A DNA stretch of 64,000 bases from positions 50,110,555 through 50,174,554 of the forward strand of contig OX467083.1 in the NCBI GenBank assembly GCA_950106755.1, written 5' to 3'. This DNA is from Climacium dendroides (lineage: Eukaryota; Streptophyta; Bryopsida; Hypnales; Climaciaceae). Below the pieces are notes generated by a model that did no database searches, was not told where the DNA came from, and worked only from the letters and a program-made list of their open reading frames with translations. This document shows, piece after piece, positions 1 to 11,959 of the stretch. The number at the start of each line of letters is the position of its first letter. The first letter of the stretch is position 1. Position numbers and translations under genes: made by a program.

Positions 1-423
1 GTATCGAAATCGAATGCGGTCTATATCTACAACCGGAAGATTAGATCCGGAAACTCCACCCGGAAAATCGAAAAAAAAATAATGATTAGGTTTTCCAGTA
101 TACAAAAAGACTCCTTTAGGGTTTGGACTGTCATTTGCACCTGGGAGCTCTCGCGTACTTGCCACGCTCTCAGCTATTCCTTTCTATGAGAGTGTGTTTG
201 AGTTTCTGCTAGTTTGGGTTTTTTTTTGCAGGTGTGTTTTTTCCCTTTACATTGATTGTAGGGAAACGTTGGTTGCGCATCTCTGAGTGCGAACGATTGA
301 GATCAGGTGAGCACCGCGAGAGTCTGTGTGAGGATTGGCACAAGTGGTAACTCGGTTGAGACCAAGAAGAGAATTGTGAGGAAACGGGACGTGCGGCCAG
401 GAGAGAAGTGAGGTAGTCATTCG

Positions 424-632
424 GTGAGGAGACAAATACCGCAACTAAAGCGCACTAGAATTCAGGGAAAGGTGAGCGTATCCAAAATAGAAGTAAAGGT
501 TAGAAAGGTGGCGCCTTTAGAACCTAGTAGCGACCGGGAGAAAGCGGAGTTGATGGAGGATCTCTCCGCCATGGGGTGTGCAGGGTTTTATAGGAAACCC
601 TGGGCTTCCGGAACGAAGCCATAGTTAGGGAG
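424..632 (+). pseudogene. LTR-resident protein, N-terminal fragment (split gene, part 1)
   Basis: Open frame matching the N-terminus of the protein encoded at 44635-46305. It has basic residues first, then a conserved VKVRKVAP stretch and an acidic EDLSAMGC segment followed by a KPW motif. No ATG stands at the equivalent start; the frame opens at a GTG, so the original initiator is probably lost. The frame is cut at 632 by the inverted LTR starting at 633. It resumes near 3401 at the homologous residue, so this and 3401-4972 were one gene. Product function is unknown; see the entry at 44635. Confidence 0.7.
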
Positions 633-3400
633 TGTCATAGCACAAGAAAGCAAAAATCCTTCTCTAAGGCTCAATATTTCTTAAAAGAGGCCTTAAAGTG
701 ACTTGAGTATCGTTCCCACGAAGATCGAATTCCTAGGTTCACAATTACCGGAAAATGGTAGAGTGATGGTCATAAAACACAAAACCCCAAGCAAAACAAT
801 AGACCGGAACTTCCACTTGGTCTCCTTGTTTTCTTGGACAAACTCGACCGGATCCCTCCGGTCCAACAATTACTAATACATATTAGACCGGATCTTCCCG
901 ATCTAACAACACTGACCGGATTTAATCCGGTTTAACTTATACTTGTTTATCAGATAGACTCTCTAACTGGTTAGTTTACTATCCCACAGCTTTACATTAC
1001 CCTATAATTCTCCCAACACTTCTATTCACATACCTTTAGTGGTTTCCCGTATTTACGTTTTACAGACCGTAACCGGGATCCGCGTTTCCACAGATCTAAC
1101 CTTAACCTCTAGTATTCACATCCGGTCCAGATCTCTACTTGTAACCATATCGAGTTTAACCTCTGAACGAAGAGGGATCTGCTAATTGGGATTCAAGAAG
1201 GAAGCTTAACTCCTACCCTCCGATTTTAAAGTGTCAGAAGTTTCACTATGTGATCAAACTTTCAAAAATAAACTTTCAAAAATAAACTTTCAAATCCTAC
1301 AAATGAAAAACAGATCGTCCTCACAACTGGAAAGGAAAACGCAGTCGTGTCCAGCAGGTCACGCAAGCCGGTCTAATTCCTCCTAACCAATGCTACAACG
1401 ACAGCCTACTAAGTTAGTCCTAAATCCGGTCTGAACTAGCGGGGAAGAGAGGGGAAACGAGCGCTGCGGAGGCGTGCTAACCCTTACTCTTTCCAGAGAG
1501 TACCCCTCCTCCGTACTCCTTCCGAGTCCATTCCTAGTCCACACTAGAGATCCCTTCTGCCTCCATCCACACGCACTAATTCAATACTGGACCGAATAAA
1601 CTCAGCATCCGGGTACACCTTGTATCCACTTACACTCACTTTCCAGCCTGGACTTCCAAAATACGGACAAGTGTCAAGTACACACAACTATGATTTGTTT
1701 CAATCACGCCAATAGCAAACTCCCAGGTACTCATGAATATAAGAAAATAAGATAAAGATGCACACCGGGACCAAAGAAGTCCCGGATTTAAATACTAAAC
1801 TACTCCCTCAAAATCCTAACCTAAAAGTAACGCTCCAGCCAATCAGGGCCCAACACGTTTCATTCCCTTGCTATTTTCTAGCCCTGTTGACTTTCACTCA
1901 AACTCCCACTACTTCCGCTAAAAGTGGATCTCAGATCCTATAATTACGGACCCGGTCACTTTTCAACTGCTAGTAGCCGTGTCATTCAAAAAGTAATCTT
2001 CCTAATTATATACAACTATCCCAAAACTTCAAATTTTCACCACCCTATCCTCAGAAATTTACCCTACGTAACTTTCTAAGTTCTTAACTTCTTCGTGGCC
2101 GGCTTCTTTCCGGTTCCGGTCTTCTGTCCCTGGTGTACCTTACCCCGAGTGGCAAGCTTCTTCTTCTTGGATGTTGCAGTCTTAGTCGCCCGAGTCTCTG
2201 CCAGTGCTTGATCCGGGTCAGAATACGGCTCCGAATCTTCCTCAGTTCCGGATTCTTCATCCTCGTCCTCTTCTTCTTCCTCCTCGTCATCGTCCTCTGG
2301 AATCGGCCTCTTCTTCTGTGCTGATATAATTGGAGGCTTCTTCTTCTGCGTGGTTGGTGTGGGCGGAACATTGGCCCTAGCACTTTGAGGAGTGGTTTCC
2401 TCAATCGTTCTACCCTTCCCGAATCCTTGCCCCTGTGATCCGGTCTTCCTTTCCTCCATTGACCCAGACTCACTTCCCAAAGCTAAGTTGAGTGGGGTGG
2501 AAGGAAATACCTTTTCTGTCTATGCAGGAGGAGTTGGAGAAACTAGAGATAACTCGCTAAGGTCGATAAACTTGTTGCTCAGCCCTGGTTTGGACATGTT
2601 CTTCTTCTCAGACAGTTCCAGTCCAGATCTCGTCTTTTCTTCAGTTGTGGCCTTCACCTCCTCCGATGTTTCCTTCGCCTTGCTTGTTGTCTCCACTTCT
2701 CCGGTCTTCTCTTCCTCAGCAGCCTCTACTACTCGCGATGCATTGAGAGCAACGTCCGTTACTTCCTCTAGTAGGGAAGTCATTTCTCCCTTAGGCTCCA
2801 ACCAGATGGAAGAGCTTGGCACGTCCTCCACCTTGTCCTTCGAATGAAATTCTTCTGCAGTGACCGAAAGGGGTGCTGGTGTGAGTTCTGGTTCCGTTTC
2901 CAGTCCCTGCTCCCACTCTCTTCGTTCTTCTACCTCCTTCATCACCTCGCGCAGTGGCTCCACTATTGCCTCCATCTTGCGGTGGTAGGACACTAGCGCC
3001 ATCATCAGGTTGGCTGGAATTTGCTTTCCGGTCTCCATTACCTTCTCGTCAAACAACATTGCTTTGTTGATAACTTCGCCCGGATTGCCGATGAACTCCC
3101 GGATTGCCTGCCATCCGTTTCCGGTCTCCAGTCTTTTATTTTCTTCCGGTTTCCGGTTTCTAATGAAAATCATTTTGACCTATTCCTGACCTATCTATGC
3201 CGTTTCTGGACTTTTGGTTTCCGGTTTCCAGTTACTTCTGTTAACACTGTTATCTATTCTAAAGTAACCCTATTCCGGTATCCGGTTCCTAACTACTTAC
3301 GGTCTAATTTTCTAACGAAAAACGAAAAAAAATAGGGAGTAAGGAGCTCTAATCCCCTTATTTCCCTTCTAAACCTAAAGACTGGATTCCCATGCTCCCA
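633..3400 (-). mobile_element. Nested solo LTR of a related subfamily, inverted
   Basis: On the minus strand it starts TGGGAGC at 3400 and ends CTATGACA at 633, so it is bounded by TG and CA. Its tail (633-730, minus strand) aligns with the LTR tails at 47370-47468 and 6060-6150, including a CGTGGG-ACGAT block. TAGGGAG lies on both sides (626-632 and 3401-3407), a 5- to 7-bp target duplication. There is no gag-pol, so it is a solo LTR of 2768 bp. It sits inside the ORF of the surrounding LTR. Compared with the 3.4-kb LTRs it lacks the region for the N-terminal protein domain. A TATTTAAAT box on the minus strand near 1783-1795 is in the position of the second TATA of the other copies. Confidence 0.8.
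2076..3173 (-). pseudogene. LTR-resident protein, C-terminal-type variant, one in-frame stop
   Basis: One minus-strand frame of about 366 codons broken by a single TAG near 2520. The first 100 residues align with the helical module of the 45697-46305 product: a G-x-PG turn, a KAMLFDE-x-V segment, then a long charged helix with ME-x6-RE spacing. A DLSELSL motif matches the RLSELSL of the other copies. After that comes a tail rich in Pro, then about 20 Asp/Glu residues, then Lys-rich blocks. Here the acidic tract follows the helical module, whereas in the other copies it precedes it. The N-terminal globular domain is absent: only about 230 bp separate the frame from the LTR start. Function unknown; disordered acidic and basic tails suggest a nuclear or chromatin-associated protein (inference). 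Confidence 0.6.
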
Positions 3401-4972
3401 TAGGGAGCTCATAGAAGGAGCCCCTAACTAGTTTGACAACTCCATCCGGTCAGTTTCGCCCATGTGGATGCGGGAAATCTAGAGAGGAGTGTATGAATTT
3501 GCGGAGGACAACACGGCGCAGGCAATCCGGAAGGTAGATATCATGCGGGGGAAGTTCAAGAGAGCAACCAAACCCAAAGACGGATTCGCCATCGAGGATT
3601 GTGTCAACTCGCGACACCGTCGATTTCTGGAGTTCGTGGTACCGATCCTGCATCCGGAAAAACCCACACGGGTTACTTCCACGATCGGGAACACCATTTT
3701 CGGAGCATTGAGCGGGGAGAAGAAGATGGACTGGGCTAGCTTCGTGCAGGGACTAGTGAATGGCGTGGTGGAGAATGTGGGCAAGAGTAGGGCTACTCCG
3801 GTATGCCCCTATCTTTTCTACTTATACCGGAATCAGAACCTCCTAACCGCGGAGGAGAAGAAGGAATGGAGAGCGCAAATGGCTCTCCGAAAGTTTGGAG
3901 GATCAAATGAGGAGGGATCCGAGACCAAACCGGATAGTCCAGAGCCGGAAGACAAGGGTGAAAACCCGAGGAAGAGGGCCCTAGAGGTGGAGGAAGAAGA
4001 AGAAGTCCCCCTCACTAGGAGAAGGTTCAAGCAAACTCCTAACCTAAGGATTCTCCTTCCGTTCTCCCCAAAAACAAGGAGCCAGAACCGGTGGGTAGAG
4101 AGGAACCGGCCGTTCCAAGGAAGGAGGAGCTAGTGGAGGCAAGCAAGCCAAGGACCGCTCCGATGACCCAGTTGACGGACTTGACAGGTCCGTACAACAA
4201 CCTAATCCGGATTCTCAATGCGGTGAGAGCGGATTGGGAGGTTAAGACCACTACGCTCCGCGAAGTGGCGGACTTGGTGGGAAGTACCCCAAATAGTGCG
4301 CTTCCGAAAGCAGTGGCAAACTACATCAACAACCCGGACGTGATTCGAGAGTTAGAAGATCGGGTGCTGACACAGAATATCAACCTGCGGGAGATGGACG
4401 AGTTGGCAATCCGATTACGAGGGGAAATACAAGTCTTCCAGAAGGATCTAGAGACCAGCCGTGAGCAGGTAAAGATTGCCATGTCTCTACAAGAAGAGAC
4501 TAGGGCGGCAATTGAGCGGATGACCACAGTGATGGAGGCATCCGGTGAGGTAATGGCAAAGGCCAGATTATTTGACGAGGGAGTGCACAAGGACCAGAAG
4601 CCATCCGGAACCCGGATTGCCCGCATCCTCACCGACTTCGCTAGGGAGATAGAAGATACCATGAAGGAGTTCCGGAAGGATGCTAGAGGGATAGAGGAGA
4701 GCATCCGGAAGTTCCAAAGTGAGCAGATCTCCCTATCCGGGATTTCAATCCTGGATGATGTGGACGACCTGGAGATCCTGGAGGGGAAGTTTGAGACCCT
4801 AGTCTCAAAAGAGAAGGTAGGAGGGGTAGCTTCCGCGTCAGGAGCTCCAGAGCCAATAACAAAGACAACCTGCCCTGTGGAACCGGAACTCATTCCGGAA
4901 GGGGGAGACAGGAATAAGAACTTGAGTGAACTCTCACCAATGGCTACTCCAGACAGTGGTGGACCTCCATAG
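3401..4972 (+). pseudogene. LTR-resident protein, main part (split gene, part 2), frameshifted
   Basis: Continues the gene begun at 424. From 3401 the frame reads into the conserved N-terminal domain but has TAG stops near 3430 and 3480. It is then open to 4133, through the block equivalent to residues 125-205 of the 44635 product, with motifs EDCVNSRHRR, EKPTRVTSTIGNTIFGAL, MDWA, and GKSRATPVCPY. After an acidic EEEEE stretch a single-base frameshift between about 4091 and 4130 moves to a second frame, open to 4972. That frame encodes the C-terminal module (VMAKARLFDEGVHKDQKPSG, ILTDFAREIED) with strong heptad character. The protein is only partly identical to the other copies but the motifs hold, which suggests selection before decay. 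Not gag or pol. Confidence 0.75.
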
Positions 4973-5112
4973 GAGGAGTAGGTAGTTAGGAATTTAGAAG
5001 TAGGAAATTTTGTTAGACTGGACTTTATCCCGGAAAAGTAGGAAAAGTTCAGATCCGAAAATCTCGGCCGGATCAGTGCCGGATTTTCGGGGACACTTTT
5101 TGTAAATTTCTG

Positions 5113-5120
5113 TATATAAT
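5113..5120 (+). promoter_or_regulatory. Second (downstream) TATA box of the LTR
   Basis: TATATAAT lies 140 bp after the LTR ORF stop and about 1.03 kb before the LTR end. TATATAAA is at the same relative place in the copies at 46455 and 55713, and on the minus strand near 40748-40760. Conserved position across diverged LTRs supports a promoter role, probably for the genomic RNA. Confidence 0.5.
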
Positions 5121-6689
5121 TCAAGTCTCAAGACTGAGATGGAGAGAATCCTTTCTTTTGCATATGCTGTCTCCTCTTGTATTTTTTATTGTTTCCTTAT
5201 CTTCCCAAAAAATGGCCAGATGAGGAAATGAGAGATTGAGTACAGACGAGCGGATTGTGAAAGGAGTTCTTCCCCTTAGCGTCTTCTTGTGATTATATGT
5301 GCATGAGAACGAGTTGTAAGCGTTGGAAGTGAGTCATTGCACCTCAATAGATTTAGAGTCCATTATTCCGGGTGAGATAGCCAGTGTTAGGCTAGGTGGT
5401 TAGGGAGGGGATTCTCAACTGTGCTAGAGCTACCAGATGGGATATATGGGTTAGCGTCCGATCGCTTGAGAGGTCTCGCCATCTGAAATAGTAAACGGAA
5501 GGACTCTAGATTGCGTTGGTACGGGCGGATACACTTGTAACCACCTTAGTTTCGTACAGGTCCAAGGAAGCATTAAGGTCGTTGTGGTTGAAGAGGATCG
5601 TACAGGGGATTTTTGTGTGACCTGCAGACCGGATTCATTCCTGGTCTGTTGTGAAAGATCAAACCGGATTCTGTTAGAATAGGGAATTAGAGTTAGTCGA
5701 GTGATACTTCTGTCAGTATAAGTTCCGGAAGGAGTGGTGGGCCTACCTCTCTAAAACCAAGTGGCGGATCCCTTTGAAGTGACAACAGAGGTTAAACAAA
5801 ACGGGAACAGAAATTGAGGAAGAAAAGATCCTTGGATGTGGTAGTGAAATCCAGACGAATTTGTTAATTCCGATAGGATTTGAGTTTATTGGATGACCGG
5901 ATCTTGGTTTGACTTGAGTAGAAGTACAATCCGGATCAGTGATCAATGGTCAAATGAGTTGTCCGGTTTTGGAAGAAAGGAGAACCGGAGAGAAAGAGAA
6001 GTATTTGTATTGATATTTATCCCCAAATCACCTAGTAACACAAAACACTTCACAGAGTCTCTTGGGTTCGATCTTTAGAGTCACTTTGTTATGCTTTAAA
6101 GTGGTTTTTGTGAGCATAATAGGGAATTTCACTTACCCTATGCTGTGACAAATACGTAGCAGGAAACCAAAAGAGAGGGCATTATCTGACGTTTTGCGTT
6201 CATATGCACATGCGTTTGTAATAGACAATGTTCCGTGCTTGGAATCTTGGCGAGAGTAAGTAACATGCACTGCTTTCTAGTGCCACTGCAGACATCACGT
6301 TGTCTTGTATACACTCTTAACAGACGTCGAAGCCAGCGCTGCCCCGTTCAATGATGTCATATGGGAAGACGCATTGATGTTTATGTTGGTACTAGTATGC
6401 ACACCTCAGTAGAAGAGAATGTCCTCAATACATGATAGTTATTAAGGAGCACTTGAATTCTTGAACATCTTCTCAGACATGCCATGCACATTGTGTATGC
6501 CCCCCACCCACATGAGTTCATATGTTCAATCCATTGTTCTAATTTCATTATTATTGAGCATAATGCAGGGACTACACTGCGGCAAAGTCCCAAAGATGGG
6601 AGGATCGGGAAGCTTTTCGCATTGCGTGGCGGCGCTCAAATCCAGGAAGAGCGGTCTGCTATCTAGTTGAACTAAGTGAGTTTCCATCC

Positions 6690-7403
6690 TCCGCGCAGTG
6701 GCTGACATCAACGGCGAGGGAGGCTGATCATTCTGGACGTCCAGTGGATGAAGACACCAGACATTATGCGCAGCTCCTAGAGCGGAAGGCAACATCCCAC
6801 CATCAAATGTATTGTCACGGCATGTACCTCCGTGTCCAAAGCTCCGAACGTGGGCTTATTACCCGTGACTTTGGAGTGGTAGCGAGTTTCACACGCCAAC
6901 TTCATTGGGGTATGCAGAATGGGAGGCCAATGGAAACTACACAGGAGTATGTGGGGTACATTGAAGAGATTTTGGTATTGGATTATTGAAATCACTGCGT
7001 CACAGTGTTGTTGTGTGATTGGGTGAGGGGCACGCAGGGTAGTCGAGCTCCCAGCGTGCAATAGGATAAGTACGGCTTCATGTTGGCAAACTTCAACCAT
7101 TTGGATGGAACGGACCACGCTGATTCATTTGCCTTTCCATTGCATTGTCAACAAGTGTTCTTCTCCGACGATCCACATCGGCCTGGTTGAAAAGTAGTTT
7201 GCCGAACAAAGGTGAGGGGTAGACGTGGGTCATTGCACCCTCTTACGACAACCCCGAACATGGTGCAGTTGGTGAATGATAGGGACTTCAATGGCCTACA
7301 ACTATTGCAACAAGTCATGGACCCGGTGCGCTACCTAGTAGACAATGGTGGAGAATATGTTGTCGTAGTTAACGATGACATTGCATCTGAGGAGGAAATA
7401 TAG
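6690..7403 (+). pseudogene. TNP2-type CACTA transposase, C-terminal region (DUF4216-like)
   Basis: The plus frame, with stops, reads a sequence typical of the end of plant CACTA TNP2 transposases. It has an alternating pattern around the residues ITRDFGVVASF, then YVGYIEEILVLDY, VTVLLCDWV, KYGFMLANFNHL, FAFPLHCQQVFFSDDP and a trailing PNMVQLVND block. This matches the known order of the DUF4216 domain followed by the acidic C-terminus. Stops are near 6987, 7050 and 7190; the catalytic DDE part and DUF4218 region upstream are not recognisable. The frame runs toward the right TIR at 8429, the usual orientation of TNP2. It was probably the source of transposase for elements like 19256-21982, but it is dead now. 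Confidence 0.7.
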
Positions 7404-7889
7404 GGTGTTCACATCACTAACATGTATTTACTGTGCCAACATTTTGACGTCACGTAAGACGTCTGAGAAATACAAAGCCATCAACATATTCATGTCTTCC
7501 AAGTAGCCCCGTTGCATCGTGAACGTGCATTTTGTGGCAGAGTCTGTCTTGCTTGGTGCTGGTCGTGACATCATATGAATAGGGTGGAATTTTATCCTAA
7601 TGAAGTTTGTTAAACATGCGCAAAATGTACGACTTCAATAGCCCAGAAATGAACTTAAACCAAGTAAACACATAAGTCATTTTAACTACATAGGAAGGAC
7701 GTGCATCATGTGCAAATTCAACCTTGGGCATAAAGTCATGTCATGCATCTATAGTTATTTTGACATCAAAAAAGACGCCTACAATTGTTTCCACAACACC
7801 TACACGTCCAGTCAGACGTAATGAAATGCACAGTGGATAGCATGTGGTTTGAAGTTACATTCGTAGTAAGTACGAAATGTTGACGCCAG

Positions 7890-8002
7890 AAGTGACGTAC
7901 AAACGTCAATGTGGACGTTTGTACGTCACTTGTGACGCCCACGGAGACATCCAAAATCGGAACAAGGACAGGCCAAGTAAATTGACGTGGCATGCCACGT
8001 CA
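7890..8002. repeat. CACTA subterminal palindromes
   Basis: Two perfect palindromes. Arms 7890-7907 and 7914-7931 are 18 bp each with a 6-nt loop. TGACGTGGCATGCCACGTCA is a 20-bp palindrome at 7983-8002. Variants of the second recur inside 19256-21982 (near 19620-19710 and 21697-21716). Subterminal repeats in CACTA elements are known binding sites of the element-encoded TNP1/TNPA-type protein. The TGACG and ACGTCA cores also resemble plant bZIP sites (inference). Confidence 0.65.
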
Positions 8003-8429
8003 TCACCCATGTCCACGTCATTCAATTTCCACCTCATCACACCACGTCAGATGCCACCTAAGCTTTTAGGAGTCACCACCTGCCCGTTGTCCTCTTTTTA
8101 ACCTTGGGCAGTCACTTTACCTCTGACTGCAACAAAATTCTAAATCAACTTCTGAGCTAAGTTTGACCAGAGATGGTGACATGGCTAAACATGTTATTGT
8201 GGACATCCTAGGAAACATTTGGTGTCCACTTGTATGTCTTACATTGCATCAGTTTTTTTCGTAGCATCAGTATGCTGTAACTAAAATCTAGCAATGCTAT
8301 CAAAGACATTAGAGCAAAATCTTCACTTTTTCGGCCTGACACCCCAATGTCTTTTGCAACATATCATGTTTTCACAGACATACGTCGTTTTTGGCTAGAT
8401 GTCCAAGCAGACACAGTTTTCTTATAGTG

Positions 8430-8934
8430 TTACTCTCTCCTAGCCGCACGTTCCGTTCCCTACTTTCCTTCTCCAATCTCAACCAAAAATAGCATCTGCA
8501 ATATCCGCTCTCAAGGTTTATGGGTATACTCTCACACACTACTTTAATCTCACATACAAAAACTAAAGTGCTGCAACGGAAGTGGAACGCAAGGAGCGTC
8601 TGAGCAATGAGAAGAAATGAAAAGAGATATGACTGGTAAGGCCAGTCTTTAAATAGTCTCAGAATCCCATACTGGACATTATGACCTTTTTCAATTCTGA
8701 CGACTTGACATCCGGTCTAACCTGAATCAAGTTCCTAGACTAAATTCGGATGGGTTTCCGTTCCCGTCCAATTCAAAACTTCGAACTGGATTAGATCCGG
8801 TTCACCTACTATTTCATTTTCCTGATATATTTCTAGTTTTCTTACGCCTTCTACTCGGATCCGGTTCCCTTACCATTGGTTTCCGCTCCATTTTTAAGCA
8901 AGCTAAAGAAAATCAAAAATTCACGTTGTGACAC
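8430..8934 (-). mobile_element. Truncated inverted LTR (U3 end only)
   Basis: Aligns along its length with 42600-43066, the start of the inverted LTR at 39661-43066, including CCTAGCCGCACG, the TTTAAATAG box (8648-8656; TATA in minus orientation), GACTTGACATCCGGT and the terminal block ending GTGACA at 8934. About 505 bp remain, stopping just before where the LTR-resident ORF would begin; the CACTA end at 8429 forms the break. Confidence 0.75.
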
Positions 8935-10437
8935 TCTCACTATATGAAAATGAGTACATAGAATAAGTCAATGGAATAGTTCATGCCATCAAAGATTAAT
9001 TCTTCTCACTCTAGCTCGAATGTTTAATCAAATCAAGCATGTTCATAATAATAAAATATAGAATGTAAGAAATTAAAAACTAGAGAGGTTTTTCTTTTTA
9101 AAAAAATTCAATATCATCTATTATATATCTTGTTGTTCCCATCCAATACTTGATTTGATTGTAGTTTTGAGTTTGTATAGATGCACTTTGGCTAAGAAGA
9201 TATGATTTATTCTATTGAATTTTCAAATGCACTCATTTTTATGAGATTGGAGTGAAAAATGAAAAGTTAAATTTGGAGTGATCCTTATTTTTATCTTCCA
9301 TTGTCTATATCCGTTTATGTACATCTCTACACTTGATTTGATTTAAAATTTGAATTGATGTGGGTGCAATTTTTTGGTCTATCAAAATTTCAATTTGAAC
9401 TATCAAATTATCAAACCCACTTTTATGAGACAAAAGTGACAACAAGGTAGAATCTTGGAACTATTCAAGTTTAGTCATGTCTTTGAAAATTAGATCAAAG
9501 TTTATTTACTCTAGAGTTTACTTCAATGTGCTTCATTCTTTTCAAACAATTCTTGCATTAAGATCCTTGAAAACTTAAATGCACACCTTTTGCAACATGA
9601 GAATCTAAATTCTATTATGGAGCAACCAATAATCAACACTTCAAAAATCCATAGTTTATTCAGATAGTGTTTAAAAAAAACATACTAAAAGAATGTAAAA
9701 TCTTCTTTCATGTTGTTGACAACAACAAAGAAAAACTAAGGTGGTTTCATGACAAAAACCATGTTATGATGCTCACTATGGCTCTATTAATCAATGTAAG
9801 GTTTAAATACCTAATTGCAACCCCTACCTTATAATTACATGACAATGCTTATCCCATATTCATTTGAAAAACCAAATCTAAAGATTTCACTCATCTCTTA
9901 TTTTATGTGGCACAAGTCTTATAAAACAAGAAAGACTATCCTAGATTGAAGTTTTAAAATAAACAAGGGATGTTCAAAGTAATTCAATTTGGTAGAGATT
10001 ACAAGTACTTACCTTTGTTAATTCCAAAAGGACCATTAGGACACCAAGTAGCTTCTACAACTACATTTGTAGAAAATTTGAAATGTAAACCTCACTAATC
10101 GTCTATGAGCAACAAGAGACTCTAAAAACAATTCATTAAATCCATCACTGTTTTTTGAGAATTGAAAGTGTGCTCTGGATTGTCACTTCACATTCTCATA
10201 TTTTTTTTCTATACCTCAAAATGATTTGAAAAAAAATTACACATCAAAATCATAATGATATATACATGATAAAAAAAATAATAGTTTTTGGAGTACTTTT
10301 GAACATTTTGAATTTAGCATATGTATGAAGTATCAGCTAAATGAACATCTTTCATCAATCTTGTCAACAATGGTATTTTTTCAAAAGTTGTAGCATGTCT
10401 TCTATCTTTTTGCTAGAAAAGTCATACAAGTCTTCTT
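8935..10437. other. AT-rich non-coding stretch
   Basis: About 1.5 kb of AT-rich sequence with no ORF, RNA gene or paired terminal repeat that I can support. A TTAATTCCAAAAGGACC-like word near 10018 resembles the terminal sequence of the elements at 11861 and 17663, but no partner end was found. Confidence 0.5.
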
Positions 10438-10658
10438 CACTACAAGAGAAAAGGATATTCTAAGTGAGCTTTTAGTATAGTCCTTAATATAAGATTGTAA
10501 ATAATGATCTTTTAGGAGATTTTCAATAAAATTTTACTAAAAACACATGTATTTTTAGTAAATTTTTATTGAAAATCTCCATAAAGGTCATTACTTACAA
10601 TCTTGTATCTAGGACTATATTTAAGAACTCACTTAAAACACCCCTTTATATTGTAGTG
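10438..10658. mobile_element. Foldback MITE with CACTACAA termini
   Basis: A 221-bp element that folds on itself almost end to end. The left part (10438-10540) is the reverse complement of the right part (10555-10658) with few mismatches. Ends are CACTACAAGAGAAAAGG and, read inward from the right, CACTACAATATAAAGGGG. The flanking triplets CTT and CAT agree only partly. CACTA-like termini suggest mobilisation by a CACTA transposase; no coding capacity. Confidence 0.7.
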
Positions 10659-11959
10659 CATTCATTTCAACAATGGCATTCATCAAAATTAGTGCTTCTT
10701 ACAAGAGCTAGTCAAGAAAACACCCTTGAACCTTTAGAGGTTAACAAAGATGTATAAATTGAGGAAATCCTACAATTTTTGTGATAACATTCAACTTGTA
10801 TCAAGTATTGGAGAAACTTTACTATTCGTATTGAAGTCAAGATTTGACAAGAAAAGTTAAATCATGGACACATTATTTAAGTGTTTTTTGCTTAAAAACT
10901 CCAAAATTTGTGTACTTTGTTCATTTTGATCAATCAAGAAAACAACAAAATGAAAAAAAACTCTTTTATATAAATGAGATCAAAATGCATATTCTTGATG
11001 ATTTTTTTGGATTTTTATTATTTTTGAATCTATTGAACTTTTTGGTATAAAGTACTTAAATAAGACATTTGCAAGCATGCTAGTGCTCAATTTATTAATT
11101 TTTTATTGATAAAATGAATCATTTCATACAATGCACAACTAAATGTAAATCATATCCAAAAATGAAATTAAAATGAAATTGTATGATATCCCAAATGCTT
11201 CATTTTGAGAATTGTAGGTAAATAAGATACAACTTGATTTTTTGACTAAAAAACAATTAAAAATACTTTAAAATCTTTGATTGTGATGAATTTTTTTTTC
11301 TTGATATGTTATAAATATAGATAGTTAAAAATACATTTAGTGAAGTCATACTTTATTATAATTAAAAGATGAACTTATTTGATACACCAACGTGAATTGA
11401 AATTAAAGTGGAGACAACTTTTTGGGTACCCTTATTGGAACTTAATCTAGAAGAGAGTTATTAAATTGTCAAATTCCTATAATTTTGGTCCATCTATATA
11501 TCAAAACATTCAAATGTCTAGGAGATAATGGGAATAAACTTCTAGGCTCTCAAAAAAATCTTCTACGTATCATTTAAGAAAATTAGAAAACAAATCACTT
11601 TGAAACCTACATGTTTCAAAGTAGCTTAAAAGACCGTATTCATTAAAATGAGACAATTTGTAGTCTTATATTATCTTTGACTTTACATTTAAATGATAAT
11701 AAATGTTTGATATTGAATTTTTTTGGTGGATTGAGATTTTAATATGTTAATACATTAAAGAAACCTTTGATTTTCAAAAAGTTGATATGTTCATAAATTT
11801 TTTATTTGTTAGAGCAGAGGTCTCAAATAATAGGGTTGAAGTCTCAAAATGCCCGTTAAGTAATCCTAAAGGACCAAGGGTATTTTCAAGGAGACATTGT
11901 CAAAAATTGCAGGGTTTGGGTATGTTATTCAAAAATGAAAATTCAATTTTGTTTTTTAA

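Larger units (their letters stand above)
1..6150 (+). mobile_element. Ty3/gypsy-type LTR (solo or 3' LTR), left end outside window, interrupted by a nested LTR
   Basis: The segment shares the organisation of the LTRs at 44048-47468 and 53307-56741: an ORF for the LTR-resident protein, a TATA box after it (5113-5120), a leader of about 1 kb, and a conserved tail ending in TGCTGTGACA at 6150 (TGCTGCGACA in the complete element). No primer-binding site follows 6150, so this is a solo LTR or a 3' LTR, not a 5' LTR. Removing the nested inverted LTR (633-3400) leaves about 3.4 kb, matching the family length if roughly 150 bp lie left of base 1. Its DNA is strongly diverged from the other copies, so it is an old insertion. 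Confidence 0.8.
6151..8429 (+). mobile_element. CACTA (En/Spm) transposon, right-hand part, left end missing
   Basis: The right end is the inverted TIR CTTATAGTG at 8421-8429 (CACTATAAG read outward). 7745-8429 is homologous, in inverted orientation, to 19256-19935, the left end of the CACTA element at 19256-21982. A degenerate transposase segment lies at about 6690-7403. No matching left TIR was found before it; the sequence abuts the LTR end at 6150, so the left part was lost or replaced. The right junction cuts an inverted LTR (8430-8934). Confidence 0.75.

Noticed and set aside
4321..5124. 267-codon minus-strand ORF opposite the LTR gene
   Set aside because: Ser/Arg-rich shadow of the plus-strand coding sequence; it lies exactly opposite the conserved helical module and has no domain of its own.
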